Part shown: positions 1 through 7,587 of the stretch, in pieces | How the letters are laid out: each line of letters begins with the position of its first letter | Numbering within the stretch: the first letter of the stretch is position 1 | From: Flexithrix dorotheae DSM 6795 | GTDB taxonomy: Bacteria; Bacteroidota; Bacteroidia; Cytophagales; Flammeovirgaceae | Reading direction: 5' to 3' | Assembly (NCBI RefSeq): GCF_000379765.1 | Contig: NZ_KB903430.1 | Span: 344,945-408,944, forward strand | Length of the DNA: 64,000 nt | The notes under the pieces: generated by a model | Databases searched by the model: none | Told to the model about the DNA's origin: nothing | What the model saw: only the letters and a program-made list of their open reading frames with translations | Translations under genes and position numbers: made by a program

Positions 1-1
1 G

Positions 2-502
2 TTTCATTTTTTTCAGGTAGATATAGCATTATCAAAAGGATGGTCTGAAAACTGGATAGCAGTCTGTTTTATAGTTTATGCCTTTACCAGAGCATTTTCT
101 TCCATTTTCACAGGAATTCTGATCGACAAATTTACAGGGATAAAAATCACTCCGTATTTCCTTATTCCTTTCATTATGGGTTTAATTACAATGATATTTT
201 TCGATCATTTCCTCATTGCTTTTCCCTACCTCATTGGAATGGCTATTTCAACTGGTATGATGGCGAGTTTAAATTCCGCTGTGTTAGCCGAACTTTATGG
301 GGTAAAAACTTTGGGTGCTATTAGGGGACTTTATGGCACATTTGTGATTGCCAGTACTTCCCTAGCCCCTTTTATTATGGGCTACTTAATTGATCAAGGC
401 TTCAGTTTCAACTTTATAATGAAAATGGCATTGATTAGCCTCGGATTAGCCAGTTTATTTAATGTAAAATTATGGATGAGCAAAATGAAATCAACTCCAT
501 AA
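2..502 (+). CDS. MFS transporter, C-terminal part (5' end outside window)
   Basis: The open frame runs in from the left edge of the window and stops at 502, so only about the last 166 residues are present. They form roughly five hydrophobic helices separated by short basic loops (for example around IDKFTG), with a GxxxS/A-rich helix beginning GMAISTGMMASLNSAV. This is the pattern of the C-terminal half of a major facilitator superfamily permease of the inner membrane. The first in-frame ATG in the window (176) lies inside a helix and is not the true start. The substrate cannot be told. The gene converges on the peptidase gene that follows, 29 bp away, with no clear hairpin between them. Confidence 0.75.
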   Translation, partial: FHFFQVDIALSKGWSENWIAVCFIVYAFTRAFSSIFTGILIDKFTGIKITPYFLIPFIMGLITMIFFDHFLIAFPYLIGMAISTGMMASLNSAVLAELYGVKTLGAIRGLYGTFVIASTSLAPFIMGYLIDQGFSFNFIMKMALISLGLASLFNVKLWMSKMKSTP

Positions 503-531
503 TTTTTTCATCAAAACCAATTTTGATTTAA

Positions 532-1590
532 TTACCTTACCCTTAGGCTTCGTCCGATTCTTAATGTGGTTTTTCTGGAAATACCATTTAGCCGACAAAG
601 TGTATTGATAGAGGTTCGGTATTTCCTACTGATGACCCAGAGAGAATCTCCACTTCTGATTCTATGGTACTTCGCTGAATTCATTTCAATTAAGCCTTTG
701 TAATGATCAGGAGTAAGGGCAAATTGATTGGAAACAATAAGGGAATCTTTTTCAAAATCATACAAATAGCTTGGATTAAAAGCATAACCTTTATATCTGG
801 TTTCAAAATGTAAATGGGGCCCTGTACTTCTTCCTGTATTTCCACCCAAACCAATTAAATCCCCTGCTTTTACTTCATCCCCAGGCTTCACCAGATATTT
901 TTTCAAATGGCCATAAAGTGTTTCCAAACCATTTTCATGACGCAACATTACATAATATCCATAACCACCATAATTGTATTTTGCTATTCTTACCACACCA
1001 TCGAAAGCAGCAAATATGGAATCACCAACAGTTAAATCCAGATCGGTGCCATGGTGCCACCTCCACCTTCTCAATCCATATTTTGAATTGATTTCCGTAT
1101 TTTTTAAAGGAACAGACCAGTTAGTATCCTTAAATAAATTCAGTACAACTGTATCTTTAAAATCAGTCACCTTATAGCCATATGGATCTATATTTTTAGT
1201 ATCCCAAATCCCAAAATAGTCTGCAGAAGTCAGCCATTTGGTATTAATTACGCTCTGGCTATCCCTGAGCATCACAAATTCAGGTTCAAGACAAGTATCT
1301 TTTGGAAGGGCTTTGGGTTTTGGCAGGTCAATTTTAGTGAGCAACTGATATATGGAATCCGAATTTTCCAAAACCAGATTTTCAATCTTATCCTTGTATA
1401 AAAAATCTGAGCAATAAGGGTCTTCCTCCATAAACTGGGGAATGATCTCTTCTGCAAGTACTAAAGGAGCCACTTCAAGAGCTACCTTTGTCTGTTTGTT
1501 TTTTTTATTTCTTTTCCTTTTCTTCTGTGCCTCCGCATGATGCGATAAAGTTGCCAGAGAAAAAATCATTAGTATAAAAAAGTATCGCAT
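532..1590 (-). CDS. Secreted M23 (LytM-type) peptidase with C-terminal LysM domain
   Basis: 352 residues. A signal peptide (about 1-21, ending HHAEA) is followed by a very basic stretch (KKRKRNKKNK). The M23 metallopeptidase domain spans about 160-275. The zinc and catalytic signature is visible: HHGTD (H179, D183), YGHL (H228) and GPHLHFE (H259, H261). A LysM peptidoglycan-binding domain occupies 308-352 (IRSGDSLWVISRKY). Both catalytic histidines and the zinc ligands are kept, so an active cell-wall endopeptidase, or an M23 amidase activator in the periplasm, is possible. C-terminal placement of LysM is less common than N-terminal in this family. The start is the ATG giving the complete signal peptide. 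Confidence 0.9.
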   Translation of the reverse strand: MRYFFILMIFSLATLSHHAEAQKKRKRNKKNKQTKVALEVAPLVLAEEIIPQFMEEDPYCSDFLYKDKIENLVLENSDSIYQLLTKIDLPKPKALPKDTCLEPEFVMLRDSQSVINTKWLTSADYFGIWDTKNIDPYGYKVTDFKDTVVLNLFKDTNWSVPLKNTEINSKYGLRRWRWHHGTDLDLTVGDSIFAAFDGVVRIAKYNYGGYGYYVMLRHENGLETLYGHLKKYLVKPGDEVKAGDLIGLGGNTGRSTGPHLHFETRYKGYAFNPSYLYDFEKDSLIVSNQFALTPDHYKGLIEMNSAKYHRIRSGDSLWVISRKYRTSINTLCRLNGISRKTTLRIGRSLRVR

Positions 1591-1772
1591 AAAGCCTGTT
1601 CTATAACCTTTAAGGTAAATTTACAAGATTTCTAACCTTACCTATATTCCTGAAAACCAAACCATTATCAGTAAGAAATATTGTATGTAATTTAGTTTAG
1701 AACTCCCAAATGGTATATTTAGTCGCTCAATTTTCACCCAAAAGTGCTCTATTTATACTTAAATTTCAAGAA

Positions 1773-1827
1773 AAATGACCAAATTATACTTTGTTAAAAA
1801 ATTTAACAAAATACAATCTGGTCATTT
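1773..1827 (-). terminator. Long hairpin terminator of trxB
   Basis: Two 26-nt arms (1773-1798 and 1802-1827) enclose a 3-nt loop just past the trxB stop codon. The three positions that are not Watson-Crick all become G-U pairs when the RNA is read from the minus strand. The trxB transcript therefore forms one uninterrupted 26-bp stem, followed by a U-rich stretch. Read from the plus strand the same positions are A-C mismatches. This asymmetry argues for an RNA-level role in the trxB direction. Confidence 0.75.
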
Positions 1828-1867
1828 CCAGGTTCGTACATTTTGTACAGTTAAAAACAGTCAGGAA

Positions 1868-2812
1868 TTATCCTACAGCAAGTTCCTTCTCTGCTAAATA
1901 CCTTTCGGCATCCAGGGCCGCCATACATCCAGATCCTGCAGCAGTAACCGCCTGTCTGTAAATATTGTCCTGAGCATCTCCTGAAGCAAATACGCCCTCT
2001 ACATTTGTTCTTGTTGAACCTTTTTCAGTGATGATGTATCCACTCGAATCCAAATCCAGATAATCCTTGAATATATCTGTATTTGGTTTATGCCCAATAG
2101 CCACAAAGAAGCCCTGAATAGCAATTTCTGATTTCTCCCCGGTTACATTATTTACAAGTCTTGCTCCTTCTACTTCATCTTTCCCTAAAACCTCCTCAGT
2201 ACTGGTATTCCAAAGGATTTCAATATTTTCAAGGCTTTGCACCCTTTTCTGCATAATAAGTGAGGCTCTCATTTCATCCCTTCTTACTATCATGTAAACT
2301 TTTTTACACAACTTCGCCAAATAACTTGCCTCTTCAGCAGCTGTATCACCTGCACCTACTACTGCCACATCCATTCCTCTAAAAAAGAAACCATCACAAA
2401 CTGCACAGGCGGAAACTCCTTTACTATTTAATCTCTGCTCTGATTCCAATCCCAGCCATTTGGCAGAAGCACCAGTAGAAATAATTATTGAATCAGCCTC
2501 AATTACATCTCCATTATCTACATACACAGTGTGTGGAGGTCCGGAAAAATCAACTTTATTCACATAGCCAAACCTAATATCCGTTCCAAATCTTTTCGCC
2601 TGATTCATAAAATCAGTCATCATTTGAGGACCAGTAATCCCTTCAGGATATCCCGGATAGTTTTCAACTTCAGTTGTGATGGTTAATTGGCCACCAGGCT
2701 GATCACCCTGATACAAAATCGGCTTTAAACCAGCTCTGGCAGCATATACGGCTGCAGTATAACCAGCAGGACCCGACCCAATTATTAAACATTTTGTTTT
2801 TTCCTTTCCCAT
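1868..2812 (-). CDS. trxB: Thioredoxin-disulfide reductase
   Basis: 314 residues from the ATG at 2812; a TTG three codons upstream is open but less likely. This is an NADPH-dependent flavoenzyme that reduces thioredoxin in the cytoplasm. The N-terminal FAD motif GSGPAG lies at about 12-17, the redox-active CAVC at 136-139, an NADPH-binding motif VVGAGDTAAEE follows, and the C-terminal FAD motif is ASGDAQD. Length and domain order match bacterial low-molecular-weight TrxB. A thioredoxin gene (3921) lies 1.1 kb upstream in the opposite direction, which fits a small redox cluster. It ends at an unusually long hairpin. Confidence 0.97.
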   Translation of the reverse strand: MGKEKTKCLIIGSGPAGYTAAVYAARAGLKPILYQGDQPGGQLTITTEVENYPGYPEGITGPQMMTDFMNQAKRFGTDIRFGYVNKVDFSGPPHTVYVDNGDVIEADSIIISTGASAKWLGLESEQRLNSKGVSACAVCDGFFFRGMDVAVVGAGDTAAEEASYLAKLCKKVYMIVRRDEMRASLIMQKRVQSLENIEILWNTSTEEVLGKDEVEGARLVNNVTGEKSEIAIQGFFVAIGHKPNTDIFKDYLDLDSSGYIITEKGSTRTNVEGVFASGDAQDNIYRQAVTAAGSGCMAALDAERYLAEKELAVG

Positions 2813-2917
2813 AATTATCAATTTTTTTATATCTATTTCTTACTATTTTATGCTAAACTTTTGGCTAAACAGATTTTCTAACAAGAAGAAAATTTGTATA
2901 GTTCAATTTTAAAAACC

Positions 2918-3532
2918 TCAAAGATACTCATCGGTATCAATTGCTTCCAAAATATCCGCCAATTCATCAAAATTATTTAAACCTGTTTTTATTTCCTCTG
3001 CCCCCTTTAATCCAATTCCCAGGGGTTTTATGGCATCAATAATTTCATTCACATTTTCCTTATTTATCCCAAAACCTATGAAAACATCATATTTAGCAGC
3101 CAGTTCTTTCAATAGAATTTTTTTGTCCTCATCCATTTCCTCTGAGGATTCCATCAGAAAAAAAGCTGTTAAATCTGCATATTGACTTAGAAAGGCTGTC
3201 AATTCATCCTTCTTTACAAAATCATCCAAATCTACTCTTAAAATTATCGGAATTCCACTTAAAACCAACTGATTAATAAGTCCCGGCTCACCTGTTTCAA
3301 TAAAATCTAATGAATAATCATCCAGGTTTACCAAATCCAACTGCTCAATTTCACCAGCATAGCTAATTCCTGAGAGCCAACTTGAAATTTCGGAAAAAGT
3401 TTCCGGATTGATATAGCCTGGCAAGTTGGGGTCGATAGGCAGCCCGATCATTTCCACACCCATCCCTGCACAATATCTTCCATCGTGCAAATTTTTCACT
3501 TCACTTACCTTTACTCTTGTCTTCAGTGCCAT
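2918..3532 (-). CDS. TrpF-like (phosphoribosylanthranilate isomerase-like) TIM-barrel protein lacking catalytic residues
   Basis: 204 residues from the ATG at 3532; a TTG two codons earlier is also open. The N-terminus (RVKVSEVKNLHDGRYCAGMG) and C-terminus (INKENVNEIIDAIKPLG) align with the first and last strands of the TrpF barrel. TrpF normally begins KxCG with a catalytic Cys and has a catalytic Asp at the end of a middle strand (LLD). Here the Cys position is Ser (KVSE) and the Asp position reads FFLMESS. The final phosphate-binding VSSGVE region is replaced by LKGAEEI. The fold call is fairly secure, but isomerase activity is unlikely. No other tryptophan gene is nearby. It sits directly upstream of trxB on the same strand, with a 105-bp gap. 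Confidence 0.65.
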   Translation of the reverse strand: MALKTRVKVSEVKNLHDGRYCAGMGVEMIGLPIDPNLPGYINPETFSEISSWLSGISYAGEIEQLDLVNLDDYSLDFIETGEPGLINQLVLSGIPIILRVDLDDFVKKDELTAFLSQYADLTAFFLMESSEEMDEDKKILLKELAAKYDVFIGFGINKENVNEIIDAIKPLGIGLKGAEEIKTGLNNFDELADILEAIDTDEYL

Positions 3533-3650
3533 TTTCAAAAAAAATTAATATTTGTACTATTCAATTTTGGGTAAAAGTATTTTATGGATCGAAGTTGTTT
3601 AAAATTTTCGTTTTAATGCGACAAATGACCCTTTTGAATAATAAGCACCA

Positions 3651-3692
3651 GTACTCCACACCGGGTACTCCATACCGGGTGCTCCACACTGG
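3651..3692. repeat. Three tandem 14-bp units
   Basis: The unit GTACTCCACACCGG occurs at 3651-3664, 3665-3678 (one change) and 3679-3692 (two changes), head to tail with no spacers. The GC content is clearly above the surrounding sequence. It ends four bases before the 83-bp dispersed repeat. The number of units may vary between strains. Confidence 0.85.
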
Positions 3693-3695
3693 GAA

Positions 3696-3778
3696 CTATT
3701 ATTTCCGGGAAATAGTAATCTTTCTATCTATCTTTTAGGGCAAAATAATACACGATTAATATTGAATTACTACTTAAA
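3696..3778 (+). repeat. 83-bp dispersed intergenic repeat, copy 1
   Basis: It aligns without gaps to 44720-44802, with 69 of 83 positions identical by eye. The 3' half is best conserved: the last 38 positions differ at only two. A short imperfect palindrome (ACTATTATTTCC/GGGAAATAGT) lies at the 5' end. It is intergenic and carries no ORF. It could be a non-autonomous element, a conserved regulatory block or a small RNA; the sequence alone does not decide. Confidence 0.75.
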
Positions 3779-3894
3779 TTTAAATTTCAGACAACTTCAA
3801 TATCCAGATTGAGCCAAAAAAGGTTCTCCTTTTTCTATAAAAAATATTTATTCTGGTATAAATAAATTTTAAGCTTTTCCAATTACCGGATCAA

Positions 3895-3902
3895 TATATT
3901 TG
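3895..3902 (+). promoter_or_regulatory. Candidate -7 box for the thioredoxin gene
   Basis: TATATTTG matches the Bacteroidota -7 consensus TAnnTTTG exactly and lies 19 bp before the ATG, which would give a leader of about a dozen bases. No clear TTTG -33 element is visible at the expected distance. Confidence 0.45.
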
Positions 3903-3920
3903 CAAAAAAAGTAAAAAAAC

Positions 3921-4238
3921 ATGGCAGTAGAATTAGTAAACGATAGTAATTTTTCAGAAATCATTAAAAATAATGAAAAAGTAGTAGTGAAGTTCTTCGC
4001 TAACTGGTGTGGAAGCTGCAGACTTTTCAAACCAAAATTCAGAAGATTATCAGAAAATGAAAATTATGCTGATGTGAAATTTCTGGATGTAAACGCAGAG
4101 GAAAGTCCTGAAGCCAGAAAACTGGCAGGGGTTCAGAATTTACCATTTTTTGCAGTATTTAAGAATGGTGAATTGGTTGACGGTGTTCCTACCAGCCAGG
4201 AACCAGCTGTAGTGGAATTAATTGGGAAATTAGGATAA
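3921..4238 (+). CDS. Thioredoxin family protein
   Basis: 105 residues, with no signal peptide, so cytoplasmic. The active site is FFANWCGSC (C30, C33), that is CGSC instead of the usual CGPC, so the redox potential may differ from standard thioredoxin. The cis-proline region LPFF and the C-terminal FKNGELVDGV stretch are normal. The family reduces protein disulfides using TrxB, whose gene is 1.1 kb away. It is followed after 16 bp by a small acidic protein gene on the same strand, probably cotranscribed, and the pair shares one terminator at 4519. Confidence 0.92.
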   Translation: MAVELVNDSNFSEIIKNNEKVVVKFFANWCGSCRLFKPKFRRLSENENYADVKFLDVNAEESPEARKLAGVQNLPFFAVFKNGELVDGVPTSQEPAVVELIGKLG

Positions 4239-4254
4239 TAATATTTCAAGCAAA

Positions 4255-4494
4255 ATGAAAATACCAGTTATAAAAAAACTTGTGGAGGAGCATTCGGCTG
4301 AAGCCCTCGAAAAAGCTGAAGCCGCCTTGGCTGAAGAACAAACACCAGAAATTGAAATTCCAGGAGATGATGAAGGCGAACAGTTGACACATGCATTTGC
4401 GGCTTTATGGATAAAGCAAAAAATGGATGAAGGGGAAGAATTCAAAACAGCTTTAAGAGCTTATACGCAAATGGTAAGAAGTTCAATAAGTTAA
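4255..4494 (+). CDS. Small acidic protein, DUF6952-like
   Basis: 79 residues, rich in Glu and Ala, predicted helical, with no signal or membrane segment. It has the EIPGDDEGEQLTHAFAALWI core that I associate with the small Bacteroidota family DUF6952, whose function is unknown. It starts 16 bp after the thioredoxin stop and precedes a good terminator, so it is in a two-gene unit with the thioredoxin. A role accompanying that thioredoxin is inference from position only. Confidence 0.75.
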   Translation: MKIPVIKKLVEEHSAEALEKAEAALAEEQTPEIEIPGDDEGEQLTHAFAALWIKQKMDEGEEFKTALRAYTQMVRSSIS

Positions 4495-4518
4495 CTTCTT
4501 TATTGAAGGTGCATTTAT

Positions 4519-4552
4519 AAATGTCTGGTTTGAAATAAGCCAGGCATTTTTT
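4519..4552 (+). terminator. Terminator of the thioredoxin unit
   Basis: Arms AAATGTCTGG (4519-4528) and CCAGGCATTT (4540-4549) pair with one U-G wobble and are followed by further T residues. Confidence 0.75.
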
Positions 4553-4594
4553 ATTTGTACCAAGCGCTGGTAGAAATATCAAAATTTGTCCATT

Positions 4595-4624
4595 TTTGGG
4601 TTTTCTAATCTAAAAACACTTTTG
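4595..4624 (+). promoter_or_regulatory. Candidate promoter for the aminotransferase gene
   Basis: TTTG (4595-4598), an 18-bp spacer, then CACTTTTG (4617-4624), one change from TAnnTTTG. It ends five bases before the ATG, so the transcript would be nearly leaderless. One mismatch and the tight spacing keep confidence low. Confidence 0.35.
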
Positions 4625-4629
4625 CCATA

Positions 4630-5691
4630 ATGATTTCATTCTATCCCGGTCCATCTAAAGTTTATCCACAAATAAAGGAATTCATGGCAGAAGCCTACGA
4701 TTCCGGGATTTTAAGTGTAAATCACAGGAGCCCTGAATTTGTAGACGTTTCGAAAAAAACCATCCAATTGTTACGGGATAAACTCAATATCCCAAATGAG
4801 TTTACTATTTTTTTTACTTCTTCTGCCACCGAATGTTGGGAAATTATCGGGCAATCATTTATCGACCTCTACAGCTTTCATTTGTACAATGGAGCTTTTG
4901 GGGAGAAGTGGATGGAATATCGTAAAAAACTGATGCCAAATGCTTCAGGTTTGGGTTTTAATCCTCAGAAAACCATTGGTATCAATAAATTAAAGCAAAT
5001 AATAAATCCTGGTTTGATTTGCCTCACCCAAAACGAAACCTCCAATGCCACCCAGGTAAAAAATAAAACCATTAAAAAAATTCGAAAACAATTTAGCGAT
5101 TCACTTATTTGTGTGGATGCGACTTCTTCCCTAGCCGGAATTGAACTGGAATGGAGAAATGCGGACATTTGGTATGCTTCTGTGCAAAAGTGCTTTGGAC
5201 TTCCAGCCGGACTTGCTGTAATGATTTGCTCAAAAAGAGCAGTGGAAAAAGCCTTAGAAATCAATAACAATCAACATTATAACAGCCTTCCTTTTTTAAT
5301 CGAAAAGATGAAGGATTTCCAAACCACATATACGCCCAATGTACTCAACATTTACCTTTTAATGAAGGTAATGGAAATGGTCCCAAAAATTGATAAGGTC
5401 CACAATAAAATTAAATCCAGAGCCCTGGAAATGAATAAATTTCTGATAAAAAATGGCTATTCTCCTCTAATTCAAAATGCTAATGTCAGATCTTATACTG
5501 TTCTGGGAGTTAAAGATACTCCGGAAAGAATTGCCCAAATTAAAAAAGGAGCAAAACAACAAGGCCTGCTATTGGGCAATGGTTATGGGAACTGGAAATC
5601 CAACACTTTTAGAATTGCTAATTTCCCAGCTATCACAAAGGAGGAGTTTGAGCAATTGAAGGACTTCCTTTCTAAATATTCCAAATCTTAA
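4630..5691 (+). CDS. Class V aminotransferase, SerC-like
   Basis: 353 residues, cytoplasmic, PLP-dependent fold type I. The N-terminal YPGPSKVYP substrate loop, the TSSATECWE segment in the PLP-phosphate region, CVDATSSLAG (PLP-ring Asp) and ASVQKCFGLPAG (Schiff-base Lys) are all present in order. The set resembles phosphoserine aminotransferase and alanine-glyoxylate aminotransferase relatives. True SerC usually pairs with serA, which is not adjacent here, so the substrate is left open. It stands alone between terminator-bounded units. Confidence 0.8.
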   Translation: MISFYPGPSKVYPQIKEFMAEAYDSGILSVNHRSPEFVDVSKKTIQLLRDKLNIPNEFTIFFTSSATECWEIIGQSFIDLYSFHLYNGAFGEKWMEYRKKLMPNASGLGFNPQKTIGINKLKQIINPGLICLTQNETSNATQVKNKTIKKIRKQFSDSLICVDATSSLAGIELEWRNADIWYASVQKCFGLPAGLAVMICSKRAVEKALEINNNQHYNSLPFLIEKMKDFQTTYTPNVLNIYLLMKVMEMVPKIDKVHNKIKSRALEMNKFLIKNGYSPLIQNANVRSYTVLGVKDTPERIAQIKKGAKQQGLLLGNGYGNWKSNTFRIANFPAITKEEFEQLKDFLSKYSKS

Positions 5692-5807
5692 TCCATCATT
5701 TTTTCTCAAAATAAAAGCACATTATTTCACCATTTACCGTCCAATTTCATCCGCCTATAATTGATTTTTTTTCTTTAAGGGAAAGTTTTCTATCTTTTGC
5801 AGGTAAA

Positions 5808-5843
5808 TAGGAGGTTTTGCACAGTAAAGTTCGAGACCTCCTA
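5808..5843 (+). promoter_or_regulatory. Stem-loop in the leader of the aminopeptidase gene
   Basis: Perfect 8-bp arms TAGGAGGT (5808-5815) and ACCTCCTA (5836-5843) enclose a 20-nt loop. The left arm is a Shine-Dalgarno-like sequence hidden in the stem, 58 bp before the ATG. There is no T-run, so it is not a terminator. It could stabilise the mRNA or mark a regulatory site. Confidence 0.45.
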
Positions 5844-5872
5844 AATTTATTATAGAAACAACTACAACAAGA

Positions 5873-7489
5873 ATGATGACTAAACTTTTTATTAAACTCC
5901 TGCTGATTACTTTCTCAATCAGCGCGATGGCTCAGGATTATCCTGAAGATCATTTACCCAAAGAATTCCATAAAAAGAGAAGGGATCAAATTCGAAAGAT
6001 GATGCCTAAAAACTCTGCCGCTGTGTTTTTTGCCAATCCGGTAAGAAACCGGGCCAATGATGTGGAATATGTATATCATCAGGACCCAGACTTCTATTAC
6101 CTCACCGGGTATCTGGAGCCGCATGCTGTTTTGGTGATTTTTTCCGAAAACAAAAAAATTGAAGGAAAGTCTGTGAATGAACTATTTTTCATTCAGGAAA
6201 AAAACGAAATGGCTGAAATGTGGACAGGTAAAAGACTGGGGGTGAAAGGAGTAAAGGAAAAACTTGGATTTGAACAGGTATTCAATGGTAAAGAATTTAT
6301 GGATACTGAAATCGATTTCACGAAATTGGATAAGGTACTTTTCTTCGATTTTAAGAATGATGTAAGAGAAAACAAAAGAGAAGAAGCCGGATTGTATCAG
6401 CTAATTGAGGAATTTAAAGAAAAAGTGGAATATCCTGAAGATTTTGATGCAGATAAAGAACAGGTTTATGCCATGATTAAAGACTCGGATATGGCAGATG
6501 CCGGGCAAATTGCACAAACAATTGCCAACAAAAGCAGGTTAAATCCGTCTCTGATCAAAGACCCTAATATTGCAAAATACCTTGCAGCAAAAAGTGAGGA
6601 GGAAAAGAAACTGGTAATTGCCTCCTTCCCAGAACCAGAAACCAACCTGGATACTTACAGCCTCAACAAAATAATGGCTACCATGAGGGAAGTGAAATCT
6701 CCTGAGGAAATCAAATTATTAAGAAAAGCAGTAGATATTTCATGTATCGGGCAAGCCGAAGTAATGAAAGCAATGTCTCCGGATTTGTCAGAAACGGCAA
6801 TTCAGGGTATTCACGAATTTGTTTTCAAAAAGTATGGCGCTGAATTCGAAGGCTATCCGTCAATTGTTGGAGCCGGAGCTAACGGTTGCGTTTTGCACTA
6901 CATCACCAACAATAAAATGAAAGTAGGCAATGACCTTGTACTTATGGATTTGGGGGCAGAGTACAGAGGCTATACAGCAGATGTGACCAGAACAATTCCT
7001 GCAAATGGTAAGTTTACACCTGAACAAAAAGCCATTTACGACCTGGTTTATGAAGCTCAGGAAGCCTCTTTTAAAATTTGCAAACCAGGGAATGTCATCA
7101 GAAACACAACCCTGGTTTCCAGAGAAGTAATTAACAAAGGGTTGGCTAAACTGGGTATCATAGAAAGTGAAGATGCTGAGCATATGTATTTCCCTCATGG
7201 TGTTTCTCACCATATTGGGCTGGATGTGCATGACAGGGGAAATTACACCACTTTTGAGCCAAACATGGTCCTAACTGTGGAGCCTGGAATTTACATCCCG
7301 CCAGGAAGCCCTTGTGATGAAAAATGGTGGGGAATTGGTGTGAGAATAGAAGATGATATTTTAATTACTGAAGATGGGTACGAACTACTTTCTGATTTGG
7401 CTCCAAGATCTTCGGATGAAATAGAAAAATTAATGGCTGAAAAAAGTGCCCTGGCAGATTTTATGTTGCCAGAACTAGAGGAGGAATAA
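5873..7489 (+). CDS. pepP: Secreted Xaa-Pro aminopeptidase (M24B)
   Basis: 538 residues. The signal peptide (about 1-20, ending ISAMAQ) shows export to the periplasm, unlike cytoplasmic E. coli PepP. An aminopeptidase P N-terminal domain (about 30-170) precedes a pita-bread M24 domain. The metal-binding residues are visible: LVLMDLGAEYRGYTADVTRT (two Asp), FPHGVSHHIGLDVHD (His), LTVEPGIYI (Glu) and GVRIEDDILIT (Glu). It removes N-terminal residues next to proline. A roughly 80-residue insertion with alternating charge separates the two domains. The gene is monocistronic, with a leader hairpin upstream and a terminator downstream. Two adjacent ATGs are possible starts. Confidence 0.92.
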   Translation: MMTKLFIKLLLITFSISAMAQDYPEDHLPKEFHKKRRDQIRKMMPKNSAAVFFANPVRNRANDVEYVYHQDPDFYYLTGYLEPHAVLVIFSENKKIEGKSVNELFFIQEKNEMAEMWTGKRLGVKGVKEKLGFEQVFNGKEFMDTEIDFTKLDKVLFFDFKNDVRENKREEAGLYQLIEEFKEKVEYPEDFDADKEQVYAMIKDSDMADAGQIAQTIANKSRLNPSLIKDPNIAKYLAAKSEEEKKLVIASFPEPETNLDTYSLNKIMATMREVKSPEEIKLLRKAVDISCIGQAEVMKAMSPDLSETAIQGIHEFVFKKYGAEFEGYPSIVGAGANGCVLHYITNNKMKVGNDLVLMDLGAEYRGYTADVTRTIPANGKFTPEQKAIYDLVYEAQEASFKICKPGNVIRNTTLVSREVINKGLAKLGIIESEDAEHMYFPHGVSHHIGLDVHDRGNYTTFEPNMVLTVEPGIYIPPGSPCDEKWWGIGVRIEDDILITEDGYELLSDLAPRSSDEIEKLMAEKSALADFMLPELEEE

Positions 7490-7509
7490 TCAACTTTTAT
7501 TATTGAATA

Positions 7510-7545
7510 AAAAGAGGCTGGATCATTTATGATTTAGCCTCTTTT
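7510..7545. terminator. Bidirectional terminator
   Basis: 10-bp arms AAAAGAGGCT (7510-7519) and AGCCTCTTTT (7536-7545) with a 16-nt loop lie between two convergent genes. T-rich tails are present in both readings. Confidence 0.85.
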
Positions 7546-7587
7546 CGTTTTTCAAAAACATATCATTTGTATGTAGCTTTCCAAAAT

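Larger units (their letters stand above)
3533..3920. other. Intergenic region with tandem and dispersed repeats
   Basis: 388 bp between the divergent TrpF-like and thioredoxin genes, with no convincing gene. It holds a triple 14-bp tandem repeat (3651-3692), one copy of an 83-bp dispersed repeat (3696-3778) and a consensus -7 box just before the thioredoxin start. Confidence 0.8.

Noticed and set aside
3651-3692. Short direct repeats as a CRISPR array
   Set aside because: Units are directly adjacent with no spacers, only three copies, and no cas genes are near.
5808-5843. tRNA-like element because of a TTCGA loop
   Set aside because: Only 36 nt with one stem; no acceptor, D or anticodon arm could be made.
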